DNA of 64,000 nucleotides from Enterobacter chengduensis (GCF_001984825.2 NZ_CP043318.1:4278001-4342000), one strand, 5' to 3'. Shown: positions 19,614-29,874, counted from the stretch's first letter. A program made the numbers and translations. The notes: generated by a model not told the origin, from the sequence alone.

Positions 19614-19637
19614 CAGGGAGAGGGCCGGGGTGAGGGC
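19614..19637. repeat. REP-A copy 4, right half
   Basis: CAGGGAGAGGGCCGGGGTGA, the continuation of the repeat interrupted at 18328, starting with the duplicated CAGGG. Confidence 0.85.
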
Positions 19638-19644
19638 ATCATCG

Positions 19645-20655
19645 TTATCCGATCTTACGTTTTCCCGTTTTTTTCGTCCCCGAAGCCCCACCGTTCGAAC
19701 GCTGATGCACAATCGGGGTGTGCTTGGTCAGCGCCGGGCGCGTATTGCGATTCTGGCGGCGCGCTTCGCGCATCTCATCCAGCGTCGGGGCCGGTACCAG
19801 GCAGTCGCGGCGCGAGCCGATCAGGTGTTTTTTACCCATCTCTTCCAGCGCCTGACGGATCAGCGGCCAGTTTTTCGGATCGTGATAGCGCAGCAGCGCC
19901 TTGTGCAGACGACGCTGTTTATCCCCTTTCGGCACCACCACCTCTTCACTCTTGTAGCCAATCTTACTCAGCGGGTTCTTGCCGGTGTAATACATGGTCG
20001 TCGAGTTGGCGAGCGGTGACGGATAGAAGTTCTGCACCTGATCCAGACGGAAGCGACGCTGCTTCAGCCACAGCGCCAGGTTTACCATGTCCTCATCGCG
20101 CGTGCCCGGGTGGGCGGAGATGAAGTATGGGATCAGATACTGCTCTTTACCCGCCTGCTTCGAGTAGGTGTCGAACAGCTCTTTAAAGCGATCGTAGCTC
20201 CCCATGCCCGGCTTCATCATCTTCGACAGCGGGCCTTCCTCGGTGTGCTCCGGCGCAATCTTCAGGTAGCCGCCAACGTGGTGCGTCGCCAGCTCTTTAA
20301 TGTAGCGCGGATCTTCCACGGCGATGTCGTAACGTACCCCGGAAGCGATGAGGATCTTCTTGATGCCCTTGAGATCGCGCGCGCGGCGGTAGAGGTTGAT
20401 CGTCGGCTCGTGGTTGGTGTCCATGTGCTCGCAAATGCTCGGATAGACGCAGGAGAGACGGCGGCAGGTTTGCTCCGCGCGCGGCGATTTGCAGCGCAGC
20501 ATGTACATGTTCGCGGTTGGGCCGCCAAGATCGGAGATCACGCCGGTAAAGCCCGGTACCGAGTCGCGAATCGCTTCGATCTCGTTGATGATCGAATCTT
20601 CAGAGCGGCTCTGGATAATACGCCCCTCGTGCTCGGTAATAGAGCAGAGCGAGCA
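19645..20655 (-). pseudogene. ygiQ: YgiQ C-terminal part, separated from its N-terminus by the island
   Basis: About 337 residues starting in [20 protein letters not shown] and ending in a basic tail (KKTGKRKIG). This is the second half of the radical-SAM TIM barrel plus the C-terminal extension of YgiQ, a family normally about 730-740 residues long. Only the last two cysteines of the CxxxCxxC cluster are present, with the upstream one recreated from the short repeat at the junction. An island-derived ATG at 20673 adds MIRII in frame, so a truncated polypeptide could be made, but it should not be a working radical-SAM enzyme. The N-terminal half is at 36592-37764. Confidence 0.93.
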
Positions 20656-20772
20656 CCCTATAATTCTGATCATTTAGAAATTTTTTTGCGTTTAAAATCA
20701 ATGAATTGAAAGATTTCATTTTTCTAAGTCTGATAAAACAGATGAAAACCCAACTGACTATACTCATAAAAC

Positions 20773-21102
20773 TCAATCTTTGCGCTGCTGTACGATACCA
20801 GTAATTACAGGTGCCGAGTTTAACATCATGAAAAGTAGCCCAATAATGAATGACGCAACGCCAGCTGCGGTGCCTAACTTCTGACTGAACACCATTGAAA
20901 CAAAGTACATATTTGGGATAAAAACGGACATAGCAATCACGAAAAGTAACTTATTCAGATAATTATTTATTCGGGTCTTAACCTCAACTCTATCATAAAA
21001 AGCCATCGAAACGTAAGCAGTTATCAGTGAATAAAAAGACCATGTCATATAGTTAACCGATTCATTAAATGCCTCTCGCAAAAGCAAAGCACTTTCTGTC
21101 AT
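20773..21102 (-). CDS. Small island membrane protein, unknown function
   Basis: 109 residues with about three hydrophobic segments (roughly residues 17-36, 50-70 and 78-100) and a charged tail (QQRKD). GAGGTAGGG lies just before the ATG. AT-rich relative to the core. It sits between the ygiQ junction and the KAP NTPase gene, same strand, but an intrinsic terminator separates it from that gene, so it must have its own promoter in the roughly 150 bases upstream. No family recognised. Confidence 0.7.
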   Translation of the reverse strand: MTESALLLREAFNESVNYMTWSFYSLITAYVSMAFYDRVEVKTRINNYLNKLLFVIAMSVFIPNMYFVSMVFSQKLGTAAGVASFIIGLLFMMLNSAPVITGIVQQRKD

Positions 21103-21250
21103 TCCCTACCTCATTAAATCAATAGAAAATAAATCTGAATAATTTATTTTTAAAAGAAAAGAACACAACATAACTTCAGTAGTTATGATTAATCCCTGAA
21201 TGATTATTTCTTAGCAAGATATAACATGCTTAATGTATATCAGGCAATAA

Positions 21251-21282
21251 AAAAACTCCCAAAGACCACCGCTGTGGTCTTC
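21251..21282 (-). terminator. Terminator of the KAP NTPase gene
   Basis: Read leftward: AAGACCAC, AGC-type loop, GTGGTCTT, then a TTTTTTT tract, 25 bases after the KAP stop codon. Confidence 0.88.
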
Positions 21283-21306
21283 AGGTATAGGATTTAAAGA
21301 ACGAAC

Positions 21307-24300
21307 TCAGTCCGGAAACGTATCACTATCTTCTGTAACGTCCGCTTTCTCTGGTAACATTCTGTTTTTAATATACTGTGAATTCCTGCAGATGAGAGGA
21401 AAAATCTCCGAGTTATTCATTATACAACTCGTTGCCGTACGGGCGTCCTCCGGAGACCATGATGAAAATGAAAACGTCTGACGGTCAAGCCATTGAGACA
21501 ATAATACATTATCAACAGAAGCGCTAAACAGCGCCGCAATAGCCCTGCGTTCAACGGCCTTCTCAGGTTCAATAAACGACAACTCATTATGAAAACGGGT
21601 AATAATCGCAATACGGCTGTCAATACGAATATGTCTTTCAAGTAAGACATCGTGCAACTCATCAAGTACAGTCTCTCTCTGGGTATCGTCGAGGCAAGAC
21701 CACAGAAAATGAATGTTCTCGGCATTTGTGACAACGTCTGGCTCTGCATCACGGAACCATGATGCAAAGATACCCACACTACCTTCCATCCGGATATGCT
21801 GCCCCTGAAGTTGCATTTGTTCAAGGATAAAGCGCATGTTCACAGGAAGAACCGTAAAACACTCAATAAGCCTTTCAGAAGAACTAAATACTCCACATGC
21901 CAGGGCGTTCAGCTTTTTCTTCAAAATATCAAACTGCTCACCTGACTGATATACGTCATGGAGAAATACTGGACCCATAGCATTCACATCAGACTCAATT
22001 ATTTTCTCTGACAGTGCTTTTTGACGCTCTCGCACAAATATTAAAAGAGAGGTTGCATTTGTAGCTTCTTTGATGACGTCATACTGACCTTTAACAAAGC
22101 TCAGGACAGGTATATTCACCAGAAGACCTAAATCAACAATCCTGCCAACAGCATTTTTGATGTACGGCAGAACATTTTTATCCTTAAGTGCTATAAAGAT
22201 ACTCTCGGCAGTACGTAGATAACGAAGATATGCAGCCAAAGCCAGGTCAAACCGTTCCTCACCAATATGTTCACTGTACGACTCGATACCGGCATAGTTA
22301 CCATGGAGCACCATGTGAGCAACAGCCTGTGCAGCAAATTCCGCAGGGAAGAGATTCCTCGTCGCCGTATTATTAAGATAATATTGATTTAAAACATTAT
22401 TATTCCAGTCCGGGCTCAGAACAATTTTTCTGAAATGGATAACGTCCTCAACAACCTGACGATTTTTAAGCGTCATTATTGCAGAGCTAACCTGAGCCCC
22501 ACCTGTACCATCATTCTTTCCAATTACGTTCTGTACCGCCTTCGATGCAATATTGATATGCCGGATAATTCCCGGATTAAAAAGGTCTATCTGAGGTTGC
22601 TCAGCTCCATAGCGTAACATCTCCTCCCGACCGTGATTTCCGATATCTAGTGTGCCAATTTTCAGGTTTGACAAGGTCTCTTCATTATTGACAAGGTATT
22701 CCACATAAAATACGCCATCTACAAAATTCTCCATTTTATTCAGTAGTGATTCACCGGCCAGAACAGAGTATGAATCAGCTTCCTGCAGCAACGTCTTCGT
22801 GGATTCAGCCTCCAATTTTTCTGAATCCTGAATTTCATCAAGTTTACTCACAATAAACGATATTTGCCTTTCGACGAAAGGCTCTAGGCTTATCCGCCCG
22901 TCAGCCATCAGTTTCTGCAGACTCAATACGAAACCTTCATCATTCTTTTCTCTGAGTGAAACAGCATAACTCTGATTCAGCATTTGCACTGCGACTTTGA
23001 GTTGCGGTTCGGCGAGAGCCTGACACTTCTCATCCATCCGGCTATAAGAAACCAGCCAGTCTCGCATCTGAATATGTGGTGCCACTCGCTGCCATGCTTC
23101 AGCGAAACCCCACAAGGCCGTCAGTTCTTCAAGCCGTGGGATATTTATAGCACCAATCGCGTCTTTAAGAGGCGTATCAAGCAACTCGCTCCTGGCAAGC
23201 TCCACCGTGGACTGATAGTGGATGCTCATCAGAAATTCGCTCCATCTTTCTGTATCGTTATTAAAAATTCGGGATATTTGTTGATAAGTTAGCGAGAGCA
23301 TCTCGTCAAAATCATCCGGAGCAATACCGGGTTCGGTCTGACTAGCTTTGGGATCGCGAAGTAATACTTTAATATCTCGCTCCCCGTATCTGACCACCAG
23401 TAAGTAGAGAGCAATAAGAATATGGCGATGATCTTCTGTTGCAGGAACGGTAAGGTTCAGAATATGAATATCATTAACAAACTTCTTCATTAATCGCGGT
23501 GTGATACGAGGATACTCAGAGGGTTTCCAGCGCTCAAGCAACACCGTTGCTTCCCGGCACGCTATCCCTGCATCCTCATTTACTGTTTCTTTCCAGTACT
23601 GCCTTAACGCTTCCTGCCATCCTGCCGAAATAAGAGGAGGAACCTGAAAACTTACAGGAATCCGCTTTGCAATAAACTCACGCCCGCTGAAACCCGCCAC
23701 AGAAAGTGAGGCTGAAACCTGTCTTGCCGAATAGGGCACCACTATCCTGAAGTGTTCATGAGTGGCTCCGGCAATAAGCTCCATATCACTCCAGAGCTCT
23801 TTCACTTTGTCTGCACTGATTCGGTCCAGATTATCAATGATAAGGATGAAGCGATCTCCATGGGAAATGACCTCTTTGGAGGTAAATCCCTGCAGAGCTT
23901 CAGCCAGCTCAATAGCTCCGACCTCCTTATTAACTAGCCAAGTCTCTTCAATCCTGTCAGTACTGTTGCGTTTGAACAAATCACCAATACTCGAATACCC
24001 TTTCTTTCTGTACCATTCCATGTTCTGCAGGCATGCCAGTCCTGCGACCATAATGGCAGGAGAAAGAAACGCGGCCACCTCAACATAAAAAAGCCACCCT
24101 AATAATGACTCCTTGTTAGTAAAATATTGATTAAGGTCTGTTAGCACATAACGAAGCATCTGCACGGAAAGCAATGACAGTAAAATAAAAACGACGGTCA
24201 ACCAGCTTAGCCTGCTGCTGACCCTCTTGTCGTATTCAACGATGTTACCCAGAGCCAGATTTTTATACTTATCCAACACATCCCGGGAGCCCGGACATTG

Positions 24301-24582
24301 TAGGCTGACCCCGTGGTGGATGACATCGATAAGCGCTTTTTTAGTTGAGCCATGATGGTAACGTTCTGCATCAAAGTTAATGAACGTAAAATCATCTTTA
24401 AGCTTTTTCTGCAGGAACTTCAATATTGTTGACTTACCTGAACCCAGCTCACCTTCCAGACCAATAATATTGACATCAGGTGTCCTGATGATCTGAGCCA
24501 CATTCTCTGCAACTTTTTCATGACTGCTGCCTCTAAACATATCCTGGTCAGCGGGTGATTCCGTCTGCAATCGTAGAGTCAT
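21307..24582 (-). CDS. KAP-family P-loop NTPase with membrane insertion, candidate defence protein
   Basis: 1091 residues. Walker A GELGSGKST lies at residues 44-52 and Walker B RFILIIDNLDRI at about 244-255. Between them stand two hydrophobic helices (about 126-147 and 161-184), the hallmark of KAP NTPases, which anchor the domain to the inner membrane with both loops cytosolic. The remaining 750 residues are mostly helical with no motif I can name. KAP proteins include F-plasmid PifA, which excludes phage T7, so antiviral action is plausible but not shown. The gene is AT-richer than the core, intact, and followed by its own terminator. Its start is set by the first ATG; the RBS is weak. Confidence 0.85.
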   Translation of the reverse strand: MTLRLQTESPADQDMFRGSSHEKVAENVAQIIRTPDVNIIGLEGELGSGKSTILKFLQKKLKDDFTFINFDAERYHHGSTKKALIDVIHHGVSLQCPGSRDVLDKYKNLALGNIVEYDKRVSSRLSWLTVVFILLSLLSVQMLRYVLTDLNQYFTNKESLLGWLFYVEVAAFLSPAIMVAGLACLQNMEWYRKKGYSSIGDLFKRNSTDRIEETWLVNKEVGAIELAEALQGFTSKEVISHGDRFILIIDNLDRISADKVKELWSDMELIAGATHEHFRIVVPYSARQVSASLSVAGFSGREFIAKRIPVSFQVPPLISAGWQEALRQYWKETVNEDAGIACREATVLLERWKPSEYPRITPRLMKKFVNDIHILNLTVPATEDHRHILIALYLLVVRYGERDIKVLLRDPKASQTEPGIAPDDFDEMLSLTYQQISRIFNNDTERWSEFLMSIHYQSTVELARSELLDTPLKDAIGAINIPRLEELTALWGFAEAWQRVAPHIQMRDWLVSYSRMDEKCQALAEPQLKVAVQMLNQSYAVSLREKNDEGFVLSLQKLMADGRISLEPFVERQISFIVSKLDEIQDSEKLEAESTKTLLQEADSYSVLAGESLLNKMENFVDGVFYVEYLVNNEETLSNLKIGTLDIGNHGREEMLRYGAEQPQIDLFNPGIIRHINIASKAVQNVIGKNDGTGGAQVSSAIMTLKNRQVVEDVIHFRKIVLSPDWNNNVLNQYYLNNTATRNLFPAEFAAQAVAHMVLHGNYAGIESYSEHIGEERFDLALAAYLRYLRTAESIFIALKDKNVLPYIKNAVGRIVDLGLLVNIPVLSFVKGQYDVIKEATNATSLLIFVRERQKALSEKIIESDVNAMGPVFLHDVYQSGEQFDILKKKLNALACGVFSSSERLIECFTVLPVNMRFILEQMQLQGQHIRMEGSVGIFASWFRDAEPDVVTNAENIHFLWSCLDDTQRETVLDELHDVLLERHIRIDSRIAIITRFHNELSFIEPEKAVERRAIAALFSASVDNVLLSQWLDRQTFSFSSWSPEDARTATSCIMNNSEIFPLICRNSQYIKNRMLPEKADVTEDSDTFPD

Positions 24583-24944
24583 TCAGCAATTTCCTTCGTT
24601 ATAACGTAAGATTCTTTCACTATTAGACACAGTACAGAGCCCACAGCAACCAAATGACTGCAGCCGGGGCAGTTTAGTTTTAAGCATGCATAAGCCGATT
24701 TCGATGGAATCCCTTTCACACAATAATATTGAATTGAAGCAATGAAAACATTAATGTGTTTGTTGTGACTAGCTGCAGGGGCCTGGAAGAAATTCCAAAG
24801 CCTGACAAACCGGAACAGGGCTTGCTCTGCTCCGGTTTTATCCAGTTCATCTTGAAGCCCTTGTTTTTGTTACATATCCCTGCTCACTCTTTCAGCCATT
24901 GTTAAGCTTCTTGTGTGTAATCTGCGAATAATACGGATGCAAAA
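24583..24944. other. Intergenic region upstream of the KAP gene, with a hairpin
   Basis: No gene supported. It should hold the leftward KAP promoter near its left end. At 24808-24840 AAACCGGAACAG pairs with CTGCTCCGGTTT (one mismatch) followed by TT, a bidirectional terminator-like hairpin. Confidence 0.5.
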
Positions 24945-25154
24945 TTGATGCAATGGATTATACATACCTACAGCGCACGTTACGCTGAGCTGAATCGAAT
25001 TTCAGAGAACGTTCTTCGCTATTACCCTGCCCAGCCAGTTGAACACATTTTATCATCCGGCCCCGAGAGTGACATGTTCTCTGCCTGGTACAGCCTTCAT
25101 CAGAGTCAAACTAGACGTTATTTACAGGCAAAAGAAGACAGCTACAGAGCTTAA
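24945..25154 (+). CDS. Short hypothetical ORF, possibly a remnant
   Basis: 69 residues (MMQWIIHTYSARYAELNRIS at the start), hydrophilic, with no recognised domain. There is no convincing RBS. It lies alone between the KAP promoter region and the HipB-like gene. It could be a real small gene or a relic; nothing in the sequence decides. Confidence 0.35.
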   Translation: MMQWIIHTYSARYAELNRISENVLRYYPAQPVEHILSSGPESDMFSAWYSLHQSQTRRYLQAKEDSYRA

Positions 25155-25440
25155 GTCTGACATTATTCGTGGCTGTGTCTGCCTTCGGAGTTTTCAGCTT
25201 ATCCCGATAACAGCGGTTTTGAAAAATTGACGTTTTTTACACCGGTACATTGCCCGAACGCAATCTCCCCCGTAGCGAAATACCGCCCCGCAGAAAATCG
25301 TCCATGCTCGGCATGCCCCTGGAACATCAGCATCTTTTCAATAAAGGTTTTACAGCCTATAGTCTGTATAACACAAAATACACCTTACCTGCTGTATTAC
25401 AGGGCGGTACTCCCTACTCAGTCTGCGAGGCAGGTCACTT
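25155..25440. other. Region between the short ORF and the HipB-like gene
   Basis: No supported gene. A reading frame ending just at 25440 encodes MLGMPLEHQHLFNKGFTAYS and onward; it touches the antitoxin start and may be leader sequence or a relic. A promoter for the antitoxin is expected here but I cannot place it. Confidence 0.3.
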
Positions 25441-25737
25441 ATGAATAATCAGTTCCCGATAAAAACGCTGAACCAGCTCAGACCTGTGCTAATCGGGTTT
25501 CGCAAAATCAAGGGCTTCACGCAAAAAGATGTGTCTGAGAGGCTTGGCGTAACGCAGCAAACCTATGCCCGCCTGGAAGCAAACCCTGCTAGCGCCAGTA
25601 TTGATCGTCTGTACAAGGTATTCAGTATTCTGGGCGTAGAAATAACGCTGTCATCTATTTCCCCTTCACCCTTCATTTCCCACACAGAGATGAGGGGGGC
25701 ATTTGACAGCACTCCCGCCAGACGGGAGAAATGGTGA
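25441..25737 (+). CDS. HipB/Xre-type helix-turn-helix antitoxin, orphan
   Basis: 98 residues. The Cro/C1 helix-turn-helix is clear: LRPVLIGFRKIKGFTQKDVS, then ERLGVTQQTYARLEANPASA (about residues 14-53), followed by the SIDRLYKVFSILGVEITLS segment typical of HipB-type antitoxins. Normally such a gene is followed by a roughly 400-residue HipA kinase toxin. Here the ATGGTGA overlap that would start the toxin is present, but the toxin frame closes after 22 codons. The antitoxin would therefore act alone, perhaps only as an autorepressor. Confidence 0.78.
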   Translation: MNNQFPIKTLNQLRPVLIGFRKIKGFTQKDVSERLGVTQQTYARLEANPASASIDRLYKVFSILGVEITLSSISPSPFISHTEMRGAFDSTPARREKW

Positions 25738-25799
25738 CTATTAGAAGTTTGCTAGTTTTGTCGAATGACGCCAACTACATGTCCGCATCCATCGAGTAG
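25731..25799 (+). pseudogene. Stub of a HipA-type toxin gene
   Basis: An ATG overlapping the antitoxin stop (ATGGTGA) opens MVTIRSLLVLSNDANYMSAS and closes at TAG after 22 codons. The RSLLVLSN start resembles the first strand of HipA proteins, after which similarity is lost. This looks like a toxin gene cut off by a rearrangement. The identification is based on overlap geometry and a very short stretch, so it is tentative. Confidence 0.45.
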
Positions 25800-26160
25800 T
25801 GGCTTCAAGCCACGATTGTCACTGCCTCCGCTGCCTTTTTCCAGTAACTCTCTCCTTTTAATTCTAATATTTAGGGGTGTCAACGCAAAGCAGAAACGGC
25901 ACCTTCTTTGCGAGACAGAAATGACCTGTGATTGCCTGGCCGATTTATGGCAGCTAAGTGCGAGAAGCGGATATAGCGAATTCGCCATTGTACGGGATTA
26001 GCAGGTTTACTGAAGCAACCTGCGATGGCGTTATGGCAATAGTCAGTCCCCTGTCCAGTCGGCATAGGTGGCCACCTCGTCACCGCCGGGGATAAACTGA
26101 TTGAAGCCTCCGCGCAAAATCACTTATTCTTTTCCGTTAATAAAATGCAGGAGCAAAGTC
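25800..26160. other. Degraded stretch upstream of the IS1 insertion
   Basis: No gene supported on either strand; short frames here lack RBS and recognisable content. Probably rearranged island DNA between the toxin stub and a TetR-like remnant. Confidence 0.4.
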
Positions 26161-26218
26161 ATGACTGGCGAAATTCGTGGGCGAGGCAGGCCACGAAAAA
26201 CAGAGAGTACCTATACAG
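26161..26218 (+). pseudogene. N-terminal remnant of a TetR-like regulator, cut by IS1
   Basis: AGGAG stands 9 bases before an ATG that opens MTGEIRGRGRPRKTESTYT, a basic RGRPRK leader typical of TetR/AcrR regulators. The frame runs straight into the IS1 end at 26219 and is lost. The rest of the gene is not found beyond the IS. Family assignment is suggestive only. Confidence 0.45.
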
Positions 26219-26986
26219 GGTAAGGGTGCCAACTTACTGATTTAGTGTATGATGGTGTTTTTGAGGTGCTCCAGTGGCTTCTGTTTCTATCAGCTGTCCC
26301 TCCTGTTCAGCTACTGAAGGCGTGGTGCGTAACGGTAAAAGTACTGCCGGACATCAGCGCTATCTCTGCTCTCACTGCCGTAAAACATGGCAGCTACAGT
26401 TCACTTACATCGCCTCTCAGCCCGGTACACACCAGAAAATTATTGATATGGCCATGAATGGCGTCGGATGTCGCGCCAGTGCACGCATTATGGGCGTTGG
26501 CCTCAACACGATTTTACGACACTTAAAAAACTCAGGCCGCAGTCGGTAAACTCACGCATACAACCGGGCAGTGACGTTATTGTTTGCGCGGAAATGGACG
26601 AACAGTGGGGTTACGTCGGCGCTAAATCACGCCAGCGCTGGTTGTTTTACGCGTATGACAGGATACGGAGGACGGTTGTGGCGCACGTATTCGGTGAACG
26701 CACGTTGGTCACGCTGGAGCGTCTTCTGGGCCTGCTGTCGGCCTTTGAGGTCGTGGTATGGATGACGGATGGCTGGCCGCTTTATGAATCACGCCTGAAG
26801 GGAGAACTGCACGTTATCAGCAAGCGATATACGCAGCGCATTGAGCGGCATAACCTGAATCTGAGGCAGCATCTGGCAAGGCTGGGCAGGAAGTCACTGT
26901 CTTTCTCAAAATCGGTGGAGCTGCATGACAAAGTCATCGGGCATTATCTGAACATAAAACACTATCAGTAAGTTGGAGTCATTACC
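26219..26986. mobile_element. IS1-family element (768 bp)
   Basis: Begins GGTAAGGGTGCCAACTTACT and ends AGTTGGAGTCATTACC, the IS1 terminal inverted repeats, with the exact 768-base length of IS1. The nine bases on each side differ (CCTATACAG versus GGTGCTCTG), so there is no target duplication and one flank has been replaced by deletion or recombination. Confidence 0.95.
26274..26971 (+). CDS. insAB: IS1 transposase genes insA and insB
   Basis: InsA (26274-26549, 91 residues) is a zinc-ribbon/HTH protein starting [20 protein letters not shown], with CPSC and CSHC pairs. InsB (26468-26971, 167 residues) overlaps it and carries the catalytic DDE region ([48 protein letters not shown]). The active InsAB' transposase is made by a -1 frameshift near the insA end. 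Both frames are intact, but several residues differ from the reference IS1, so this is a divergent isoform. Confidence 0.95.
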
Positions 26987-27005
26987 GGTGCTCTGATATA
27001 TTTAT

Positions 27006-27058
27006 TATACTATAGTGGGGTATGTGTTGATCTTAATGTAATACTCCCCTATAGTATA
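27006..27058. promoter_or_regulatory. FrmR operator: paired inverted sites upstream of frmR
   Basis: TATACTATAGTGGGGTAT (27006-27023) and ATACTCCCCTATAGTATA (27041-27058) are near-perfect inverted copies 17 bases apart. G/C tracts flanked by AT arms are the usual site for FrmR/RcnR/CsoR-type repressors. They lie 27 bases before frmR, so FrmR should repress the operon until formaldehyde cross-links it. Confidence 0.83.
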
Positions 27059-27084
27059 AGAAATACAGAGCAGTGAGGTAAGCA

Positions 27085-27360
27085 ATGCCCAGTACTCCTG
27101 AAGAGAAAAAAAAGGTCCTAACCCGGGTTCGCCGTATCCGGGGTCAGATTGATGCTCTGGAAAGAGCACTTGAAAGTGGCGCTGAATGCCGTTCCGTTCT
27201 CCAGCAAATCGCCGCCGTCCGGGGCGCCGCTAACGGACTGATGGCAGAGGTGCTGGAGAGCCACATACGGGAAACCTTTGACCAGAATGACAGCTACAGT
27301 CATGAAGTCAGTAAATCAGTTGACGATACGATTGAGCTGGTTCGTGCCTATCTTAAATAG
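27085..27360 (+). CDS. frmR: FrmR, formaldehyde-sensing repressor
   Basis: 91 residues, all-helical DUF156/CsoR-RcnR fold. It starts [20 protein letters not shown]; Pro2 and the cysteine in [14 protein letters not shown] (about residue 36) form the formaldehyde cross-link site in E. coli Frm[12 protein letters not shown] follows. Length equals E. coli FrmR. It is the first gene of the island frm operon, immediately behind the inverted operator, and about 100 bases after the IS1 end. Confidence 0.95.
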   Translation: MPSTPEEKKKVLTRVRRIRGQIDALERALESGAECRSVLQQIAAVRGAANGLMAEVLESHIRETFDQNDSYSHEVSKSVDDTIELVRAYLK

Positions 27361-27364
27361 GTGA

Positions 27365-28504
<1,140 letters not shown>

Positions 28505-28547
28505 TCCCATCAGAATTTTAATCAACTCAAACTGAAGGAAGTGGAAA

Positions 28548-28946
28548 ATGACAACTCCGGTAATTTCTGGTGACGGCATCTTTTCTCATGTGTTCATTGG
28601 CGCAGCCGATGTCGAGAAATCCTCCGCATTTTACGATGTCGTCCTGGGCACGCTTGGTATCAATAACCTCGGCCCGTTTGGCAACGGCTGGGTACTCTAT
28701 GGCCGCGAAAAGCCGGCATTTATCATTGCCCGTCCGGGCAACGGTGAAGCACCTTCCGCTAACGGGGTGACTGTCGGCTTCGCTGCTGCCACCCCGGAAG
28801 AGGTTGATGCTTTCCATGCTGCCGGCCTTGCCGCCGGTGGAGCTGATGAAGGTCAACCTGGCCCGCGTGGTCACCTTCCCGGGGCCTATGCTGCCTACCT
28901 GCGGGATCCGGCGGGTAACAAAATCACGGCGTATACGTTTATCTGA
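28548..28946 (+). CDS. VOC-superfamily protein in the frm operon
   Basis: A 132-residue glyoxalase/bleomycin-resistance fold protein. Two beta-alpha-beta-beta-beta modules: FSHVFIGAADVEKSSAFYDV near the N-terminus and AAYLRDPAGNKITAYTF at the end, where His, Glu/Asp and the terminal PAGNKI strand are VOC signatures. GAAGG precedes the ATG. It sits between frmA and frmB, an insertion absent from the E. coli frmRAB operon, suggesting a role in handling an aldehyde-glutathione adduct. The substrate is unknown. Confidence 0.85.
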   Translation: MTTPVISGDGIFSHVFIGAADVEKSSAFYDVVLGTLGINNLGPFGNGWVLYGREKPAFIIARPGNGEAPSANGVTVGFAAATPEEVDAFHAAGLAAGGADEGQPGPRGHLPGAYAAYLRDPAGNKITAYTFI

Positions 28947-29010
28947 CGTCCGGATTTAAAGATACTTCCCCTGGCTTCGGTCAGGGGAAATAACCATGAG
29001 ATAACGGCTG

Positions 29011-29847
29011 ATGGAACTCATTGAGCAGCATGCCAGCTCTGGCGGCTGGCAAAACGTGTACCGGCATTATTCACAATCCCTTAATTGTGAAATGAATTTC
29101 GGTGTGTATCTTCCTCCCAAAGCAGTAACAGAAAAACTGCCGGTACTATACTGGTTGTCGGGCCTGACCTGTACTGAGCAGAATTTCATCACCAAATCAG
29201 GTATGCAGCATTATGCAGCCCGGCATAACGTCATCGTTGTTGTCCCGGATACCAGTCCCCGGGGTAATAATGTCCCGGATGCCGACAGTTACGATCTTGG
29301 CCAGGGGGCCGGTTTTTATCTGAACGCGACGGAACAGCCGTGGAATGTTCATTACAGGATGTATGACTATATTCTCAGAGAGCTTCCGGATGTCGTCATG
29401 AATCATTTTCCTGCAACGGCAAGAAAATCTATATCCGGTCATTCTATGGGAGGGCTGGGTGCTCTGGTGCTGGCTCTGCGAAATCCTGGTGAATATGTGA
29501 GCGTATCAGCATTTTCCCCGATAGTATCGCCTTCTCAGGTGCCATGGGGGCAACAGGCATTTAGCGCTTACCTGGGTGAAAACAGAAAAACGTGGGAAGC
29601 CTACGATCCAGTCAGCCTCATTTTACAGGGTGAAAAATTACCAGAAATCTTCATTGATCAGGGGCTGAGTGACGCCTTTTATGAAGAGCAACTGCGCACC
29701 AAAATCCTTGAGAGAGTATGCAATGAGATGAACCTCAATGCGTCGTTCCGATATCATACTGGATACGACCACAGCTATTATTTCATTTCCAGCTTTATTG
29801 GTGAGCACATTGCTTACCATGCCAACAGGCTCAGGCTGTCAGCATGA
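29011..29847 (+). CDS. frmB: FrmB, S-formylglutathione hydrolase
   Basis: A 278-residue esterase-D type alpha/beta hydrolase that completes formaldehyde oxidation by releasing formate and glutathione. The oxyanion motif YWLSGLTCTEQNF and nucleophile elbow SGHSMGGLGA are seen. The acid lies in IDQGLSDAFYEEQL and the base His in YHTGYDHSYYFISSF. Length matches E. coli FrmB (277). It lies 64 bases after the VOC gene and ends the operon; IS debris follows. Confidence 0.95.
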   Translation: MELIEQHASSGGWQNVYRHYSQSLNCEMNFGVYLPPKAVTEKLPVLYWLSGLTCTEQNFITKSGMQHYAARHNVIVVVPDTSPRGNNVPDADSYDLGQGAGFYLNATEQPWNVHYRMYDYILRELPDVVMNHFPATARKSISGHSMGGLGALVLALRNPGEYVSVSAFSPIVSPSQVPWGQQAFSAYLGENRKTWEAYDPVSLILQGEKLPEIFIDQGLSDAFYEEQLRTKILERVCNEMNLNASFRYHTGYDHSYYFISSFIGEHIAYHANRLRLSA

Positions 29848-29874
29848 GTTGATTTCCAGCCTCAGAAAATGTGC

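Noticed and set aside
20773..24582. KAP NTPase and small membrane gene as one operon
   Set aside because: A strong intrinsic terminator at 21251-21282 lies between them.
25765..26001. A 78-codon frame in the degraded region
   Set aside because: No RBS, composition unlike a protein, and overlapping short frames on both strands.
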